Source: Bacteroidia bacterium (GTDB lineage Bacteria; Bacteroidota; Bacteroidia; Bacteroidales; Azobacteroidaceae). From it: DNA of 64,000 nt. This document shows positions 8,174 through 18,482 of the stretch, piece after piece; within the stretch, counting starts at the first letter, position 1, and every line of letters begins with the position of its first letter. The notes below the pieces were generated by a model that was given only the letters and a program-made list of their open reading frames with translations, searched no databases and was not told where the DNA came from. The DNA lies in contig BNXY01000005.1 in assembly GCA_025999935.1 (NCBI GenBank), positions 14,495 through 78,494 on the forward strand. Reading direction: 5' to 3'. Made by a program: the position numbers and the translations under genes.

Positions 8174-9391
8174 ATGAAATATATTATTATTTTGGGGGAT
8201 GGAATGGCGGACGAACCCATTGAATCATTGGGAAATAAAACGCCGTTGCAATATGCCCGTACACCTTATATGGATTTATTGGCGAAACGAGGCAATACAG
8301 GACTGCTAAATACCATTCCGGATGGAATGCACCCCGGCAGCGAAGTCGCCAACTTGGCTGTTTTGGGTTACGATGTAGCCCAAGTGTTGGAAGGACGCGG
8401 CGCATTGGAAGCAGCAAGCATGGGCGTGGATGTGCTGCCCGGTGAGATGGTTATGCGTTGCAACCTGGTTTGCATCGAAGATGGAAAAATCAAAAATCAT
8501 TCTGCTGGTCATATTTCCAACGAAGAAGCCGAAATTTTGATTCAATACCTGAACGAAAATTTAAGAAATGACCGGCTCCAATTTTTTCCGGGCGTTTCCT
8601 ACCGGCACGTATTGAAATTAAAGGGCGGCAATAAACAAATAGGCTGTACCCCACCCCATGACGTTCCGGGAACGGATTTCCAACAAGTACTGATTCAAGC
8701 AAAAGTACCCGAAGCACAGACCACGGCCGATTATCTCAACGATTTAATCATTCAATCTCAAAAATTGTTGGAAAACCATCCGATAAATCTGAAAAGAAAA
8801 ACGGCGGGAAAAGATCCTGCCAATAGCATCTGGCCCTGGTCGCCCGGCTATAAACCGCAGATGAAAAAGTTGTTTGAGATTTATCCCGTTCAGACAGGGG
8901 CGGTTATTTCGGCGGTCGATCTGATTAAAGGCATTGGCGTATATGCCGGTTTGGAAAATATAAACGTTTCCGGCGCAACCGGTTTGTATGATACCAATTA
9001 CGAAGGGAAAGCGCAAGCGGCGCTAAAAGCTTTGAAAGAAACAGATTTCGTGTATTTGCACATAGAAGCCAGCGATGAAGCCGGTCACGAAGGCGATGCG
9101 CTATTGAAGGTTGAAACCATCGAAAATCTCGATAGCCGCGCGCTGAAAATCATCCTCGAAGAAACGGAAAAATGGGACGAACCGGTAACAATCGCCGTTT
9201 TGCCCGACCACCCAACGCCCTGTCGAATCAAAACGCACAGCAATTCGCCGGTACCTTTCATCATTTACAAACCCGGAAACATCCCGGATGCAGTGGAAAA
9301 ATATAACGAGTTTTCGGTAAAAACCGGGAAATACGGTCTATTAACGGGAGATGAATTTATAAAGGAGTTCTTTAAGCCGTCTGAACCTTGA
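8174..9391 (+). CDS. apgM: ApgM-type phosphoglycerate mutase-like protein, probable homoserine kinase (ThrB2)
   Basis: This 405-residue member of the alkaline phosphatase superfamily belongs to the archaeal-type cofactor-independent phosphoglycerate mutase group. Metal and catalytic motifs visible: ILGDGMAD at the N-terminus, the nucleophile region HPGSEVANLAVLGYD, GRGALEAASMG, HIEASDEAGHEGD and LPDHPTP with HSNSPVPFI. In Bacteroidota the copy placed next to thrC has been proposed to serve as the missing homoserine kinase of threonine synthesis. Here thrC follows after 88 bases on the same strand and no classical GHMP-family thrB is seen, which supports that reading. Sequence alone does not separate mutase from kinase. 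Confidence 0.85.
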   Translation: MKYIIILGDGMADEPIESLGNKTPLQYARTPYMDLLAKRGNTGLLNTIPDGMHPGSEVANLAVLGYDVAQVLEGRGALEAASMGVDVLPGEMVMRCNLVCIEDGKIKNHSAGHISNEEAEILIQYLNENLRNDRLQFFPGVSYRHVLKLKGGNKQIGCTPPHDVPGTDFQQVLIQAKVPEAQTTADYLNDLIIQSQKLLENHPINLKRKTAGKDPANSIWPWSPGYKPQMKKLFEIYPVQTGAVISAVDLIKGIGVYAGLENINVSGATGLYDTNYEGKAQAALKALKETDFVYLHIEASDEAGHEGDALLKVETIENLDSRALKIILEETEKWDEPVTIAVLPDHPTPCRIKTHSNSPVPFIIYKPGNIPDAVEKYNEFSVKTGKYGLLTGDEFIKEFFKPSEP

Positions 9392-9479
9392 TTTTAATAA
9401 AATTTTTATGATTAGTAAACGCCAAAGAGGATGAAAATTCTCAAATTGGCACATTTTCAAATTTTCAAATTATTTTCGC

Positions 9480-10784
9480 ATGAAATATTATAGTACCAAC
9501 AAACAAGCCCCTGAGGTCGATTTGCAAACCGCTGTGGTAAAAGGATTAGCAATCGACAAAGGGCTTTACATGCCGGAAAATATCAAACGATTTCCGGATT
9601 CATTTTTTGAGAAAATTACAGAAATGTCTTTTCAGGAAATCGCTTACGAAGTGGCTCTGGCCTTTTTCGGCGAAGACATCGATTCCGCTACATTAAAAGG
9701 GATTGTTTACGACGCTTTGAGTTTTGAAACGCCGGTAGTTCCCGTTATCGGTTCAATTTACAGTTTGGAATTATTCCACGGCCCTACCCTTGCATTCAAA
9801 GATGTGGGCGCCCGTTTTATGGCGCGCATACTTGGTTATTTCATTAAAAAACAAGGAATTACAGATGTAAATGTTTTGGTTGCCACTTCGGGCGATACCG
9901 GAAGCGCAGTTGCCAACGGCTTTCTCGGTGTGGATGGAATCCATGTTTATGTGTTGTATCCCAAGGGAAAAGTGAGTGCGATACAGGAATGTCAGTTTAC
10001 CACTTTGGGACAAAACATTACCGCCCTCGAAATCGACGGCGCGTTCGACGATTGTCAGGCTTTGGTTAAAGCAGCCTTTTTAGACGAAGATTTGAATGAA
10101 AAACTGCGCTTGACTTCGGCCAATTCAATCAATGTCGCCCGTTTCCTTCCGCAAGCGTTTTATTATTTCAATGCATACGCCCAATTGCGGCGGCGCGGCA
10201 TAAAGGATGATATTGTGGTTTGCGTTCCCAGCGGCAATTTTGGAAATCTTACCGCCGGACTGATTGCCAAAAAAATGGGATTGCCTATCCGGCGTTTTAT
10301 CGCGGCCAACAACAAAAACGATATTTTCCTGCAATATCTGCTTACCGGTTTCTACAATCCCAAGCCATCGGTACAGACTTTAGCCAATGCGATGGATGTC
10401 GGCGACCCAAGTAATTTTGTCCGCATTCTTGATTTGTTTCACCACAAGCACGAACTTATCACGCAGGTAATTACAGGGTTTAGTTGCCCGGACGAATCTA
10501 TTCGCGAAACCGTTAAAACCTGCTACGAATCAACCGGTTATCTGCTCGATCCGCATGGCGCTTGCGGTTATTTGGCGCTTTTGGAGAAGCTACAACCCAA
10601 TGAAACCGGCGTTTTCTTGGAAACGGCTCATCCGGCCAAATTCAAAGAAACCATTGAAGATATTATCCAAAAACCGGTAAATATTCCGGAAAAATTGCAG
10701 GAATTTAGGAAGGGAACTAAACAAAGCATCGAATTGAGCAAAAATTTTCTGGAATTGAAAACCTATTTGTTAAAAACAAACTAA
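9480..10784 (+). CDS. thrC: Threonine synthase
   Basis: This PLP enzyme converts O-phosphohomoserine to threonine and phosphate in the cytosol. Its 434 residues match the long (type I) form. Signatures: N-terminal [16 protein letters not shown]-lysine in [13 protein letters not shown] (about 103-115), [14 protein letters not shown] and the glycine loop [15 protein letters not shown]. It forms a run with apgM upstream and rocD downstream (5-base gap). A 5' stretch of low-complexity TTTTCAAATTTTCAAATT precedes it. Confidence 0.95.
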   Translation: MKYYSTNKQAPEVDLQTAVVKGLAIDKGLYMPENIKRFPDSFFEKITEMSFQEIAYEVALAFFGEDIDSATLKGIVYDALSFETPVVPVIGSIYSLELFHGPTLAFKDVGARFMARILGYFIKKQGITDVNVLVATSGDTGSAVANGFLGVDGIHVYVLYPKGKVSAIQECQFTTLGQNITALEIDGAFDDCQALVKAAFLDEDLNEKLRLTSANSINVARFLPQAFYYFNAYAQLRRRGIKDDIVVCVPSGNFGNLTAGLIAKKMGLPIRRFIAANNKNDIFLQYLLTGFYNPKPSVQTLANAMDVGDPSNFVRILDLFHHKHELITQVITGFSCPDESIRETVKTCYESTGYLLDPHGACGYLALLEKLQPNETGVFLETAHPAKFKETIEDIIQKPVNIPEKLQEFRKGTKQSIELSKNFLELKTYLLKTN

Positions 10785-10789
10785 AAAAT

Positions 10790-12028
10790 ATGAACACCAA
10801 TAAATTATCTGCTTCGGAACTGATGGAATTGGAAAATAATTTCGGAGCGCACAATTATCATCCCCTTCCGGTCGTGCTCGAACGGGGAGAAGGCGTATAT
10901 GTATGGGATGTGGACGGGAAAAGGTATTATGACTTTCTTTCGGCTTATTCTGCCGTTAATCAAGGACATTGCCATCCGAAAATCATTTCGGCGCTGATAG
11001 AACAAGCGAAAAAACTGACCCTGACTTCCCGCGCTTTTTACAACAGTCAATTGGGAAAATATGAGGAATATGTTACCCGCTATTTCGGCTATGATAAAGT
11101 ACTTCCGATGAATACGGGCGCAGAAGCGGTTGAAACGGCCATTAAATTGTGTCGTAAATGGTCGTATGAGAAAAAAGGATTAGCTGAAAACACAGCGCAA
11201 ATAGTTGTGTGTGAGAATAATTTTCACGGAAGAACAACGACCATCGTATCTTTTTCCATCGACCCGGAAGCCAAAAATCATTATGGGCCGTTTACGCCCG
11301 GATTTATTGTGATTCCTTACAATAATTCCGCTGCTCTTGAAAAAGTATTGAATGAGAATCCATCCATTGCAGGTTTTCTGCTGGAACCCATTCAAGGAGA
11401 GGCCGGTGTATTTGTACCCGATGAAGGTTATCTTAAAAAATGCTACGAACTCTGTAAACAGCACAATGCATTATTTATCGCCGATGAAGTACAAACGGGA
11501 ATAGCCCGGACGGGACAGCTCTTGGCTTGCGATTACGAAGGCGTTCGCCCGGATATATTGATTCTGGGAAAAGCCTTGTCCGGAGGGACTTGTCCGGTTT
11601 CTGCGGTATTGTCGGACAACGAAATCATGGAAGTCATTCATCCGGGGCAACACGGTTCTACGTTTGGCGGCAATCCGATTGCAGCAACGGTGGCTATAGC
11701 CGCTTTGGAAGTCATTAAAAATGAAAAATTAGCGGAAAATGCTTTCCGGCTTGGCAAAATATTCCGGAAAGAAATGCAAGCTTATTGCGGACAATCGAAA
11801 ATCGCTTCTTTCGTGAGAGGAAAAGGTTTGCTCAACGCTTTGGTAATCAATAATCAGGAACACAAAGACCTTGCCTGGGATATTTGCTTGAAACTCCGTG
11901 AAAACGGATTATTGGCGAAACCCACGCATACGAATATTATTCGATTTGCGCCGCCTTTGGTCATTACGGAAGAACAACTCCATGAATGTATTGGGATTAT
12001 CAAACAAACCATTCAAACATTTGAATAG
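10790..12028 (+). CDS. rocD: Ornithine-oxo-acid aminotransferase
   Basis: This class III PLP aminotransferase moves the delta-amino group of ornithine to 2-oxoglutarate, giving glutamate-5-semialdehyde (proline/arginine interconversion). The 412 residues start [20 protein letters not shown]. Motifs: [20 protein letters not shown] (PLP phosphate loop), [33 protein letters not shown] and the Schiff-base Lys in [12 protein letters not shown]. These match ornithine rather than acetylornithine aminotransferase ([25 protein letters not shown]). It lies five bases behind thrC, so cotranscription is likely. It ends 10 bases from the convergent lptF/G gene. Confidence 0.92.
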   Translation: MNTNKLSASELMELENNFGAHNYHPLPVVLERGEGVYVWDVDGKRYYDFLSAYSAVNQGHCHPKIISALIEQAKKLTLTSRAFYNSQLGKYEEYVTRYFGYDKVLPMNTGAEAVETAIKLCRKWSYEKKGLAENTAQIVVCENNFHGRTTTIVSFSIDPEAKNHYGPFTPGFIVIPYNNSAALEKVLNENPSIAGFLLEPIQGEAGVFVPDEGYLKKCYELCKQHNALFIADEVQTGIARTGQLLACDYEGVRPDILILGKALSGGTCPVSAVLSDNEIMEVIHPGQHGSTFGGNPIAATVAIAALEVIKNEKLAENAFRLGKIFRKEMQAYCGQSKIASFVRGKGLLNALVINNQEHKDLAWDICLKLRENGLLAKPTHTNIIRFAPPLVITEEQLHECIGIIKQTIQTFE

Positions 12029-12038
12029 CATTCAAACT

Positions 12039-13121
12039 TTATCTGGGCGCTTTCTTGTACAGGTAAGCCGCTATGAATGAATACAATATATTAGGTATCC
12101 AGACAGCCCAAAGGGGACTCATTATTCCTGATATGGCAAAGGATGACGATATTTGCATGAATAAGACGTAAGAAAAACTCAACAAAAATCCGATGCCGAT
12201 ATTCAATCCCATTCCTCCTTTGATTTTTCGGGAGGAAAGGGATACGCCTATGATGGTCAAAATAAAGGCTGAAAATACCATTGCGTACCGCTTATAGTAT
12301 TCTATTTCAAATAACTGAATGTTTCCTATTCCTCGTTTCTTTTGCCGGTCGATATAAGTTTTCAGTTGGGGCGTTGTCATTTTTTCAGAATCGTTGATTG
12401 AAATCATAAAATCGGCGGGAACTACCGTCAATGTAGTATCAATTTTGTCGCCGATAGTGATTTTTTCGCGCATACCTACAAAGTCCCGGATAACATAATC
12501 AGCGATTGACCAATGATATGCTGAATCCCAAGTGATACTTTTCGCCGTCAGCCGGGAAACCAATTCTTTGCCGTCGAACTGATCCAAAGAAAATCCCCTG
12601 CCCGTGCTGGAGAAATTGTCAAATTGGTCGAAGTAAGCAATGACATTCGGATCCACTTCAAACTGAATATTGCGGCCATAATCCATTTTTTTGTTTCTCA
12701 CATAGGTATTTTCAAATTCTATACGCTTAATATTTCCGGGTGGAATAACATAACTGTTTAAAAATAAAGTTGAAAGGGCAATTATTGCCGCAGCTATCAT
12801 ATAAGGTCTTACCAAGCGGTCGAAACTTAATCCGCTCGACAGCATAGCAATAATCTCCGAATCATCTGCCAATTTGGAAGTAAAATATATAACGGCGATA
12901 AATACAAACAGCGGACTGAATGCGTTGACAAAATAAGGAATAAAATTCAAATAATAATCAAAAACAATGGCATGTGTGGACGCTGAATTTTTAATGAAAC
13001 TATCTATTTTAGTATTGACGTCAAGCGTTACTGCAACAGCTATAATCAACAGAATAGTAAAGATATACGTACCAAGAAACTTCTTGATAATATACCAGTC
13101 GATAATCTTCAAAAATTTCAT
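12039..13121 (-). CDS. LptF/LptG family permease
   Basis: This 360-residue inner-membrane subunit belongs to the LptB2FG transporter, which extracts lipopolysaccharide from the inner membrane and feeds the Lpt bridge. The topology fits: one N-terminal helix (MKFLKIIDWYIIKKFLGTYI), two more by residue 110, a periplasmic beta-jellyroll (about 120-265), then three C-terminal helices. The coupling segment DDSEIIAMLSSGLSFDRL is typical. Its ATG overlaps the stop of tgt (TAATG), so it is translationally coupled. Bacteroidota often have only one such gene beside tgt; F and G cannot be told apart here. Confidence 0.9.
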   Translation of the reverse strand: MKFLKIIDWYIIKKFLGTYIFTILLIIAVAVTLDVNTKIDSFIKNSASTHAIVFDYYLNFIPYFVNAFSPLFVFIAVIYFTSKLADDSEIIAMLSSGLSFDRLVRPYMIAAAIIALSTLFLNSYVIPPGNIKRIEFENTYVRNKKMDYGRNIQFEVDPNVIAYFDQFDNFSSTGRGFSLDQFDGKELVSRLTAKSITWDSAYHWSIADYVIRDFVGMREKITIGDKIDTTLTVVPADFMISINDSEKMTTPQLKTYIDRQKKRGIGNIQLFEIEYYKRYAMVFSAFILTIIGVSLSSRKIKGGMGLNIGIGFLLSFSYVLFMQISSSFAISGIMSPLWAVWIPNILYSFIAAYLYKKAPR

Positions 13122-14251
13122 TAGATTCTGTTTTGAATGTTAGGCATCATAGCGGCTTTCCATGATGTAAAATCACCTTCCACAATGTGTTTCCGGGCTT
13201 CTTTAACCAACCGGAGGTAGAACGCCAAGTTGTGAATGGAGGCAATTTGCAAAGCCAATATTTCGTCCGTCATAAATAAATGGCGAAGGTACGCTTTTGA
13301 ATAGAAATTATCAATAGCCGACGCCCCATTTTCTTCCAAAGGGCTAAAATCATTTTCCCATTTCTTGTTCCGCATATTCATAATTCCTTCTTTTGTAAAA
13401 AGTTGACCGTTACGTCCATTCCGAGTAGGCATGATACAATCGAACATATCCACCCCGCGTTCGATGGCTTCGAGGATATTGGCAGGCGTACCGACACCCA
13501 TCAAATAGCGGGGTTTGTCTTTCGGTAGGATTTCATTGACCAATTCAATCATTTCGTACATTTTTTCGGTCGGTTCGCCGACTGCCAAACCGCCGATAGC
13601 GTTTCCGTCCGCCTGTTTGGAAGCCACGTTTTCGGCTGCTCTTTTTCTTAAATCGGGATAGACACAACCCTGTACGATAGGAAATAAACTCTGTGCATAT
13701 CCATATTTTCCATCCGTTTCGTTGAATCGTTTGAAGCATCGGTCCAACCAGCGTTCAGTCAATTCGAGGGATTTTTTGGCATAATCATATTCGGCATCGC
13801 CCGGCGTACATTCGTCGAAAGCCATAATAATGTCGGCGCCGATGCTCCGTTGAATATCCATCACTTTCTCCGGTGTGAAAAGATGCTTTGAACCGTCTAT
13901 GTGCGAACGAAACTCAGCGCCTTCTTCCTTCAGGTTCCGGTTTTCGGATAAAGAAAAAACTTGAAATCCGCCGCTATCGGTCAGGATAGGTCTGTCCCAG
14001 CCATTGAATTTATGCAATCCGCCGGCTTGTTCCAAAATCTCGATTCCTGGACGCAAATAAAGATGATAGGTATTTCCAAGTATAATTTCCGCTTTAATAT
14101 CATTTTTTAATTCGCTGAAATGCACTGCCTTAACGGTTCCTTGCGTCCCCACCGGCATGAAAATAGGCGTTTCGATAGTCCCGTGTCCGGTTGTAATTAA
14201 TCCGGCGCGGGCATTGGAAAGTTTATCGGTGTATTGTAATTGAAAGTCCAT
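13121..14251 (-). CDS. tgt: tRNA-guanine(34) transglycosylase
   Basis: The enzyme swaps G34 of GUN-anticodon tRNAs for preQ1 in queuosine synthesis. The length of 376 is normal. Signatures: TPIFMPVGTQGTVKA, ILGNTYHLYLRPG, LTDSGGFQVFSL (catalytic Asp region), GADIIMAFDECTPG, GGLAVGEP, YLMGVGTPANILEAIERGVDMFDC (given in parts) and PTRNGRNGQLFT. The zinc-binding Cys cluster expected near residue 310 (C-x-C-x2-C) is not seen in the segment INMRNKKWENDFSPLEENGA; this variant lacking it is a common Bacteroidota form. A possible -7 box TATCTTTG lies at 14272-14279 on the minus strand. Confidence 0.95.
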   Translation of the reverse strand: MDFQLQYTDKLSNARAGLITTGHGTIETPIFMPVGTQGTVKAVHFSELKNDIKAEIILGNTYHLYLRPGIEILEQAGGLHKFNGWDRPILTDSGGFQVFSLSENRNLKEEGAEFRSHIDGSKHLFTPEKVMDIQRSIGADIIMAFDECTPGDAEYDYAKKSLELTERWLDRCFKRFNETDGKYGYAQSLFPIVQGCVYPDLRKRAAENVASKQADGNAIGGLAVGEPTEKMYEMIELVNEILPKDKPRYLMGVGTPANILEAIERGVDMFDCIMPTRNGRNGQLFTKEGIMNMRNKKWENDFSPLEENGASAIDNFYSKAYLRHLFMTDEILALQIASIHNLAFYLRLVKEARKHIVEGDFTSWKAAMMPNIQNRI

Positions 14252-14532
14252 GAATCATTGCTAATCGGGCACAAAGATAATGGTTTTTATTGGTTTAAGC
14301 TATATAATGATTTACATAGTGTATTATTTCCACGTTATTCCTGCTGTCTGTTCTATCCTGAATTATTTATTTAGGTTTTTGCAAAATTAAAGTTAAATTA
14401 CGATATTGTTTAGTCACGGAAGAGCGACTTTGTTTAATAATAAATGAATATCAATATTTCATTGTATTAAATAGCTAATAATTAATAAATTATATTTGTA
14501 GGTGAAAATAAGTAATAAGGTTGGGGGGGATG
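14252..14532. other. A+T-rich intergenic region between tgt and the PPTase gene
   Basis: Minus-strand -7-like boxes TATCTTTG (14272-14279) and TAATTTTG (14382-14389) could drive tgt; neither has a clear -33 TTG. A plus-strand TATATTTG is at 14493-14500 but no reading frame follows it. I see no RNA gene, and no riboswitch that I can support. Confidence 0.3.
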
Positions 14533-15198
14533 TTAAATACAAGTCAACACATAATCTTTGTGCACAAAATAATTCACGGTAAATGTGTGTTGTTTTTCCG
14601 TCCGGGTTTCACAGGCTTTAAAGCTGCTCCATTCTCCGGTAAACGGTTCAAAAGGTGCAATGTGCAATTGGGTCTTGAAATCGACATTTTCAGCATCTAA
14701 TCGCTTGAATATGGATTCTTTGGCAGACCAATATAAAAGTAAATGCGTCATTTCATTTGCTTTTGAAAGAGATTGCTCTTCGGCTTCATTCACAAAGCGG
14801 GAACGGATATTTTTGATTCTTGAAGAAATTCTTTCAATATCAATGGCTACTTCTTCGTCTTTATTCAAAATCAAAGCTACATAACCACTTAACAATTTGT
14901 CGCTACGGGCTTGACCCGCAATCCCCAATTTAGTATGGCTGATGCCGATATACCCTGAATGGTCTGCAAGATAAGGCTTTCCGGAAGGAAGATAAAGTAT
15001 TTCCTTTTCCTCTCCCAACATTTCTTTCAACAACACCCTAACCGACAACCATTCCCGCTTGCGATGTTCCGCCATTTTTTCGAGAAACGGTAAATACTTG
15101 TTTTTCTTATCCAATTGGGACAAGAGCAATTCGGAATCTCCCAAAATCGGCGCAACGCCAATCAGGCTTTCATTTAACTGTTTACTCCTGTATTCCAT
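14533..15198 (-). CDS. 4'-phosphopantetheinyl transferase superfamily protein
   Basis: This protein of 221 residues transfers phosphopantetheine from CoA to a carrier-protein Ser. The Sfp-type magnesium site is visible: VAIDIERI (about residues 114-121, Asp and Glu) and LLYWSAKESIFKRLD (about 152-166, Glu-Lys). GYIGISHTK precedes it as the CoA-binding His segment. Whether it serves acyl carrier protein or a secondary-metabolite carrier is not decided; no carrier gene is adjacent. It is divergent from the antiporter gene. Confidence 0.85.
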   Translation of the reverse strand: MEYRSKQLNESLIGVAPILGDSELLLSQLDKKNKYLPFLEKMAEHRKREWLSVRVLLKEMLGEEKEILYLPSGKPYLADHSGYIGISHTKLGIAGQARSDKLLSGYVALILNKDEEVAIDIERISSRIKNIRSRFVNEAEEQSLSKANEMTHLLLYWSAKESIFKRLDAENVDFKTQLHIAPFEPFTGEWSSFKACETRTEKQHTFTVNYFVHKDYVLTCI

Positions 15199-15233
15199 AA
15201 TTGCCGGTGTTCGATGTTTTTATTCATAACTCT

Positions 15234-15264
15234 TTGCAAAAGTAAATTTTTTTTTGTAATTTTG
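15234..15264 (+). promoter_or_regulatory. Promoter of the antiporter-kdsB unit
   Basis: TTG (15234-15236), 20 bases, TAATTTTG (15257-15264). The transcript would begin near 15270, which makes the ATG at 15286 the real start rather than the upstream ATG at 15214. Confidence 0.7.
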
Positions 15265-15285
15265 ATGCAATTTTTTGAATATATT

Positions 15286-17532
15286 ATGTCTGAATTATCG
15301 CCTTTAATATCTGAATTAGCACTGATTCTTGTAGTTGCAGGATTTGCTTCCTTACTCTTCAAGTGGTTAAAACAACCCGTTGTGCTTGCCTATATCGTTG
15401 CCGGAATCGTTATTTCCTTTTTTATTACGAAAGAAGACCCCAATTACGAAAATATTGAGACTTGGGCGGAGATAGGAATTATATTTCTATTGTTCGGTTT
15501 GGGTTTAGAATTTAGTTTTAAAAAATTGATGAAAGTCGGAGCAACCGCTTTCGTGGCAACCCTGTTTATTGTGGTTTCCATGATTAGCTTGGGATACTTG
15601 ACCGGAATTTGTCTGGGTTGGTCGCAGATGACGAGCCTTTTCCTCGGCGCAATGATTTGCATGTCATCTACCATGATTATTATCAAGGTTTTCAGTGATT
15701 TCAACATGACAAGCAAAAGTTTTGCCGGAATTGTGCTGGGCATTTTGATAATTGAAGATTTGGTAGCGGTTCTTTTGATGGTTTTACTTTCGACCATAGC
15801 CGTCAGTAAAAATGTTGAAGGTATGGATATGCTTTACAGTTTGTTCAAATTGGTCGCATTCTTATTGTTCTGGTTTATTCTCGGCACCTATCTACTCCCT
15901 ACTTTTCTGCGGAAAATGAAACGGTTTCTTAATGATGAAACCCTGTTGTTGTTTTCGGTAGCGCTTTGCTTCGGCATGGTGTTTTTGGCAACAGAGGCCG
16001 GATTTTCGTCAGCCCTCGGCGCGTTCATTATGGGTTCGATTCTGGCGGAAACCATTGATTCCGAACGAATTGAAAAACTAATTCTGCCGATTAAGGATTT
16101 ATTTGGCGCCATTTTCTTTGTTTCAGTGGGCATGTTGGTTCAAATCTCCAGTTTGGGAGAATACCTTGTGCCGATTCTGATTATCAGTTCGGTGGTAATT
16201 ATCGGACAAATCATTTTTGCCACAGGCGGTGTAATTCTTTCCGGGCAAAATCTCAAAACCGCTGTATTTTCCGGATTTTCCATGACTCAAATCGGAGAGT
16301 TTTCCTATATCATCGGCGCTTTGGGCTTGAGCTTGGGCGTGATAGAAAATTCGCTGTATCAAATTATCGTTTCGGTTTCTGTCGTCACTATTTTTACGAC
16401 GCCTTTTGTGATGAAATTGGCAGGACCTGCTTATAATCAGTTGGAGAAGCGTTTACCCGTAACCTGGATAAATTTTCTGAACAAAGACTCCTCCGGAGCG
16501 CGTCCCGTCAATCAGTACAGTCTTTGGTCTAAATTATTGAAAGAGATGTCAACGGTCGTTTTAATCTATTATTTTATCTGTATAATCATTATCAATTTTG
16601 CTTTGGAATATGGAACTCCCTTTGTACAGACCTGGCTTCCGGGGATAAAAGGGAATCTGGTTTTTGCGGCTGTTCTCATCTTCTCTCTTTCCCCTTTTAT
16701 ACGGGCGATAATTATCAAAAAAGATCACTCCGCCGAATTTGTTCAACTTTGGAAAAATAGCAAGGCCAATCGAGGCCCGTTGGTATTTACCATTATTTTC
16801 CGCGTATTGATGTGCGCCGGCTTGATCATGTACGTATTGTTTTATTTGTTTCATACGAATTTTGTCATCGCTTTTACTCTGGCGCTTATTCTTCTGATGA
16901 TATTCAGCGCTTCCCGCCACCTGAAAATGCGTTCTATCGTGATAGAACGGCGTTTCAAGGAAAATTTTCATGAAAAAGAAAAATTTACGGAATCAAGAGC
17001 GCATGTTACCAAAGGATTTGTCAACCACGTATTGGCAAAGGACTTGCACTTGTCTGACTTTGCCATTCTACCCTATTATTCCATTGTGGGTAAAACTTTG
17101 AAAGAGTTGAATTTCAGACAATTTTTCGGCGTAAACATCGTTACAATCATACGAGGAGATATAAGAATCAATATTCCGAACGGCAATGAACGGATTTATC
17201 CCAACGACCACATTGTGGTTTTGGGTACGGACAAACAGATGGATATATTCCAGAAACGTTTGGAAGAAAAACGCCAGAAGTATGCCAACAAAGAGGAAGA
17301 TATCCATTCCGAAGTTCGAATGCGGCAAATTCAGATTGAACCGGAATCCCATTTGGCGGGAAAAACCATCCGGACATCCGGTATCCATGAAACATTCGGT
17401 TGCTTATTGGTGGGTATTGAACGGAATAAAACTTCTATGCAAAATCCGGATTTGGATTTGGTTTTGGAAGAAGGCGATGTACTCTGGCTCATCGGAGAAT
17501 ATGACAACATAATAAAAATAAAAGATTTATGA
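15286..17532 (+). CDS. CPA2-family cation:proton antiporter with RCK C-domains
   Basis: This inner-membrane protein exchanges monovalent cations (probably K+ or Na+) for H+. From ATG 15286 it is 748 residues: MSELSPLISELALILVVAGF, about 12 transmembrane helices to residue 385 with the Kef/GerN-type motifs LFGLGLEFSF, GLGILIIEDL-like LGILIIEDLVAVLL and FSSALGAFIMG. A second hydrophobic block follows at about 430-580, then two TrkA-C/RCK_C-like domains (about 610-680 and 690-745). No TrkA-N nucleotide-binding domain is seen. The longer frame from 15214 would start upstream of the likely transcript. Its stop overlaps kdsB by 4 bases (ATGA). Confidence 0.88.
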   Translation: MSELSPLISELALILVVAGFASLLFKWLKQPVVLAYIVAGIVISFFITKEDPNYENIETWAEIGIIFLLFGLGLEFSFKKLMKVGATAFVATLFIVVSMISLGYLTGICLGWSQMTSLFLGAMICMSSTMIIIKVFSDFNMTSKSFAGIVLGILIIEDLVAVLLMVLLSTIAVSKNVEGMDMLYSLFKLVAFLLFWFILGTYLLPTFLRKMKRFLNDETLLLFSVALCFGMVFLATEAGFSSALGAFIMGSILAETIDSERIEKLILPIKDLFGAIFFVSVGMLVQISSLGEYLVPILIISSVVIIGQIIFATGGVILSGQNLKTAVFSGFSMTQIGEFSYIIGALGLSLGVIENSLYQIIVSVSVVTIFTTPFVMKLAGPAYNQLEKRLPVTWINFLNKDSSGARPVNQYSLWSKLLKEMSTVVLIYYFICIIIINFALEYGTPFVQTWLPGIKGNLVFAAVLIFSLSPFIRAIIIKKDHSAEFVQLWKNSKANRGPLVFTIIFRVLMCAGLIMYVLFYLFHTNFVIAFTLALILLMIFSASRHLKMRSIVIERRFKENFHEKEKFTESRAHVTKGFVNHVLAKDLHLSDFAILPYYSIVGKTLKELNFRQFFGVNIVTIIRGDIRINIPNGNERIYPNDHIVVLGTDKQMDIFQKRLEEKRQKYANKEEDIHSEVRMRQIQIEPESHLAGKTIRTSGIHETFGCLLVGIERNKTSMQNPDLDLVLEEGDVLWLIGEYDNIIKIKDL

Positions 17533-18290
17533 GGTTTCTTGGAATTATTCCCGCACGATATGCCTCTACTCGTTTTCCGGGTAAGCCTTTAGCGGATTTA
17601 TGCGGAAAGCCGTTGATTGTGCGGGTTTATGAACGAGTGGCCGGTCTTCTTGATGAGGTCGTAGTCGCAACCGACGATGAACGGATTTTCGACACAGTCC
17701 TGAAATCCGGCGGAAAGGCAATCATGACTTCTCCCGACCACCAAAGCGGCACAGACCGCTGTTTTGAAGCCTATACAAAATTGGGCGAGCATTTCGATGT
17801 CATCATCAATATTCAGGGAGATGAACCTTTTATAAAACCCACTCAGATAGAACTGTTAAAAAAATGTTTTGAAGACAAAGACACCCAGATTGCCACATTA
17901 GTTAAGCCGTTTCCCGCCGATACTGAATTTGAGACCTTATTTAATCCGAATACGCCAAAAGTGATTCTGAACGCCAAACAACAAGCCATTTATTTCAGCC
18001 GTTCGGTCATCCCCTATATCCGGGGAAAACAACATACCGAATGGTTAAAATCACATATATTCTACAAACACATAGGTATTTATGCCTATCTTTCCAATGT
18101 TTTGGAAGAAATCACTTCCCTACCCCAATCTTCCTTAGAAAAAGCGGAATCCCTCGAACAACTCCGCTGGATTGAAAACGGATATGTCATCAAAGCCGGA
18201 ATAACCGACGAAGAAACCATCGGTATCGACACGCCGGAAGATTTGGCGCACGCCATTCAGCGTTATCTCTACCAAGCGAATCATTCCTAA
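17529..18290 (+). CDS. kdsB: 3-deoxy-manno-octulosonate cytidylyltransferase
   Basis: This cytosolic enzyme activates Kdo with CTP to give CMP-Kdo for lipid A-core assembly. The 253 residues are typical. Motifs: IPARYASTRFPGKPLADLCG (CTP loop), VVVATDD, SGTDRCFEA, INIQGDEPFI and YFSRSVIPYIRG, with YKHIGIYAY before the C-terminus. Start ATG overlaps the antiporter stop, implying translational coupling. Confidence 0.96.
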   Translation: MRFLGIIPARYASTRFPGKPLADLCGKPLIVRVYERVAGLLDEVVVATDDERIFDTVLKSGGKAIMTSPDHQSGTDRCFEAYTKLGEHFDVIINIQGDEPFIKPTQIELLKKCFEDKDTQIATLVKPFPADTEFETLFNPNTPKVILNAKQQAIYFSRSVIPYIRGKQHTEWLKSHIFYKHIGIYAYLSNVLEEITSLPQSSLEKAESLEQLRWIENGYVIKAGITDEETIGIDTPEDLAHAIQRYLYQANHS

Positions 18291-18423
18291 CGGAATGAAA
18301 TCAGCAACTTTACCGAAAGGCGTAAGTTGTTAAAAAAATTATTATTATAAAAATAATCGACTGATAAACAATAGATTACGACAAATCAACATTTCTTTTA
18401 TGAAAAAATATCCAAAAATATTT

Positions 18424-18453
18424 GTTTGTTTAAAAAATTCTTAATTACCTTTG
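18424..18453 (+). promoter_or_regulatory. Promoter of the GG-leader peptide gene
   Basis: TTTG repeats at 18421-18428 (TTTGTTTG) lie 17-21 bases before TACCTTTG (18446-18453). The peptide ATG follows 30 bases later. Confidence 0.55.
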
Positions 18454-18482
18454 TTCAAGATTATAGTGAATCAGACATCTTT

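Noticed and set aside
14252..14532. Possible preQ1 riboswitch ahead of tgt
   Set aside because: I could not find a supported aptamer fold, and tgt is rarely under such control.
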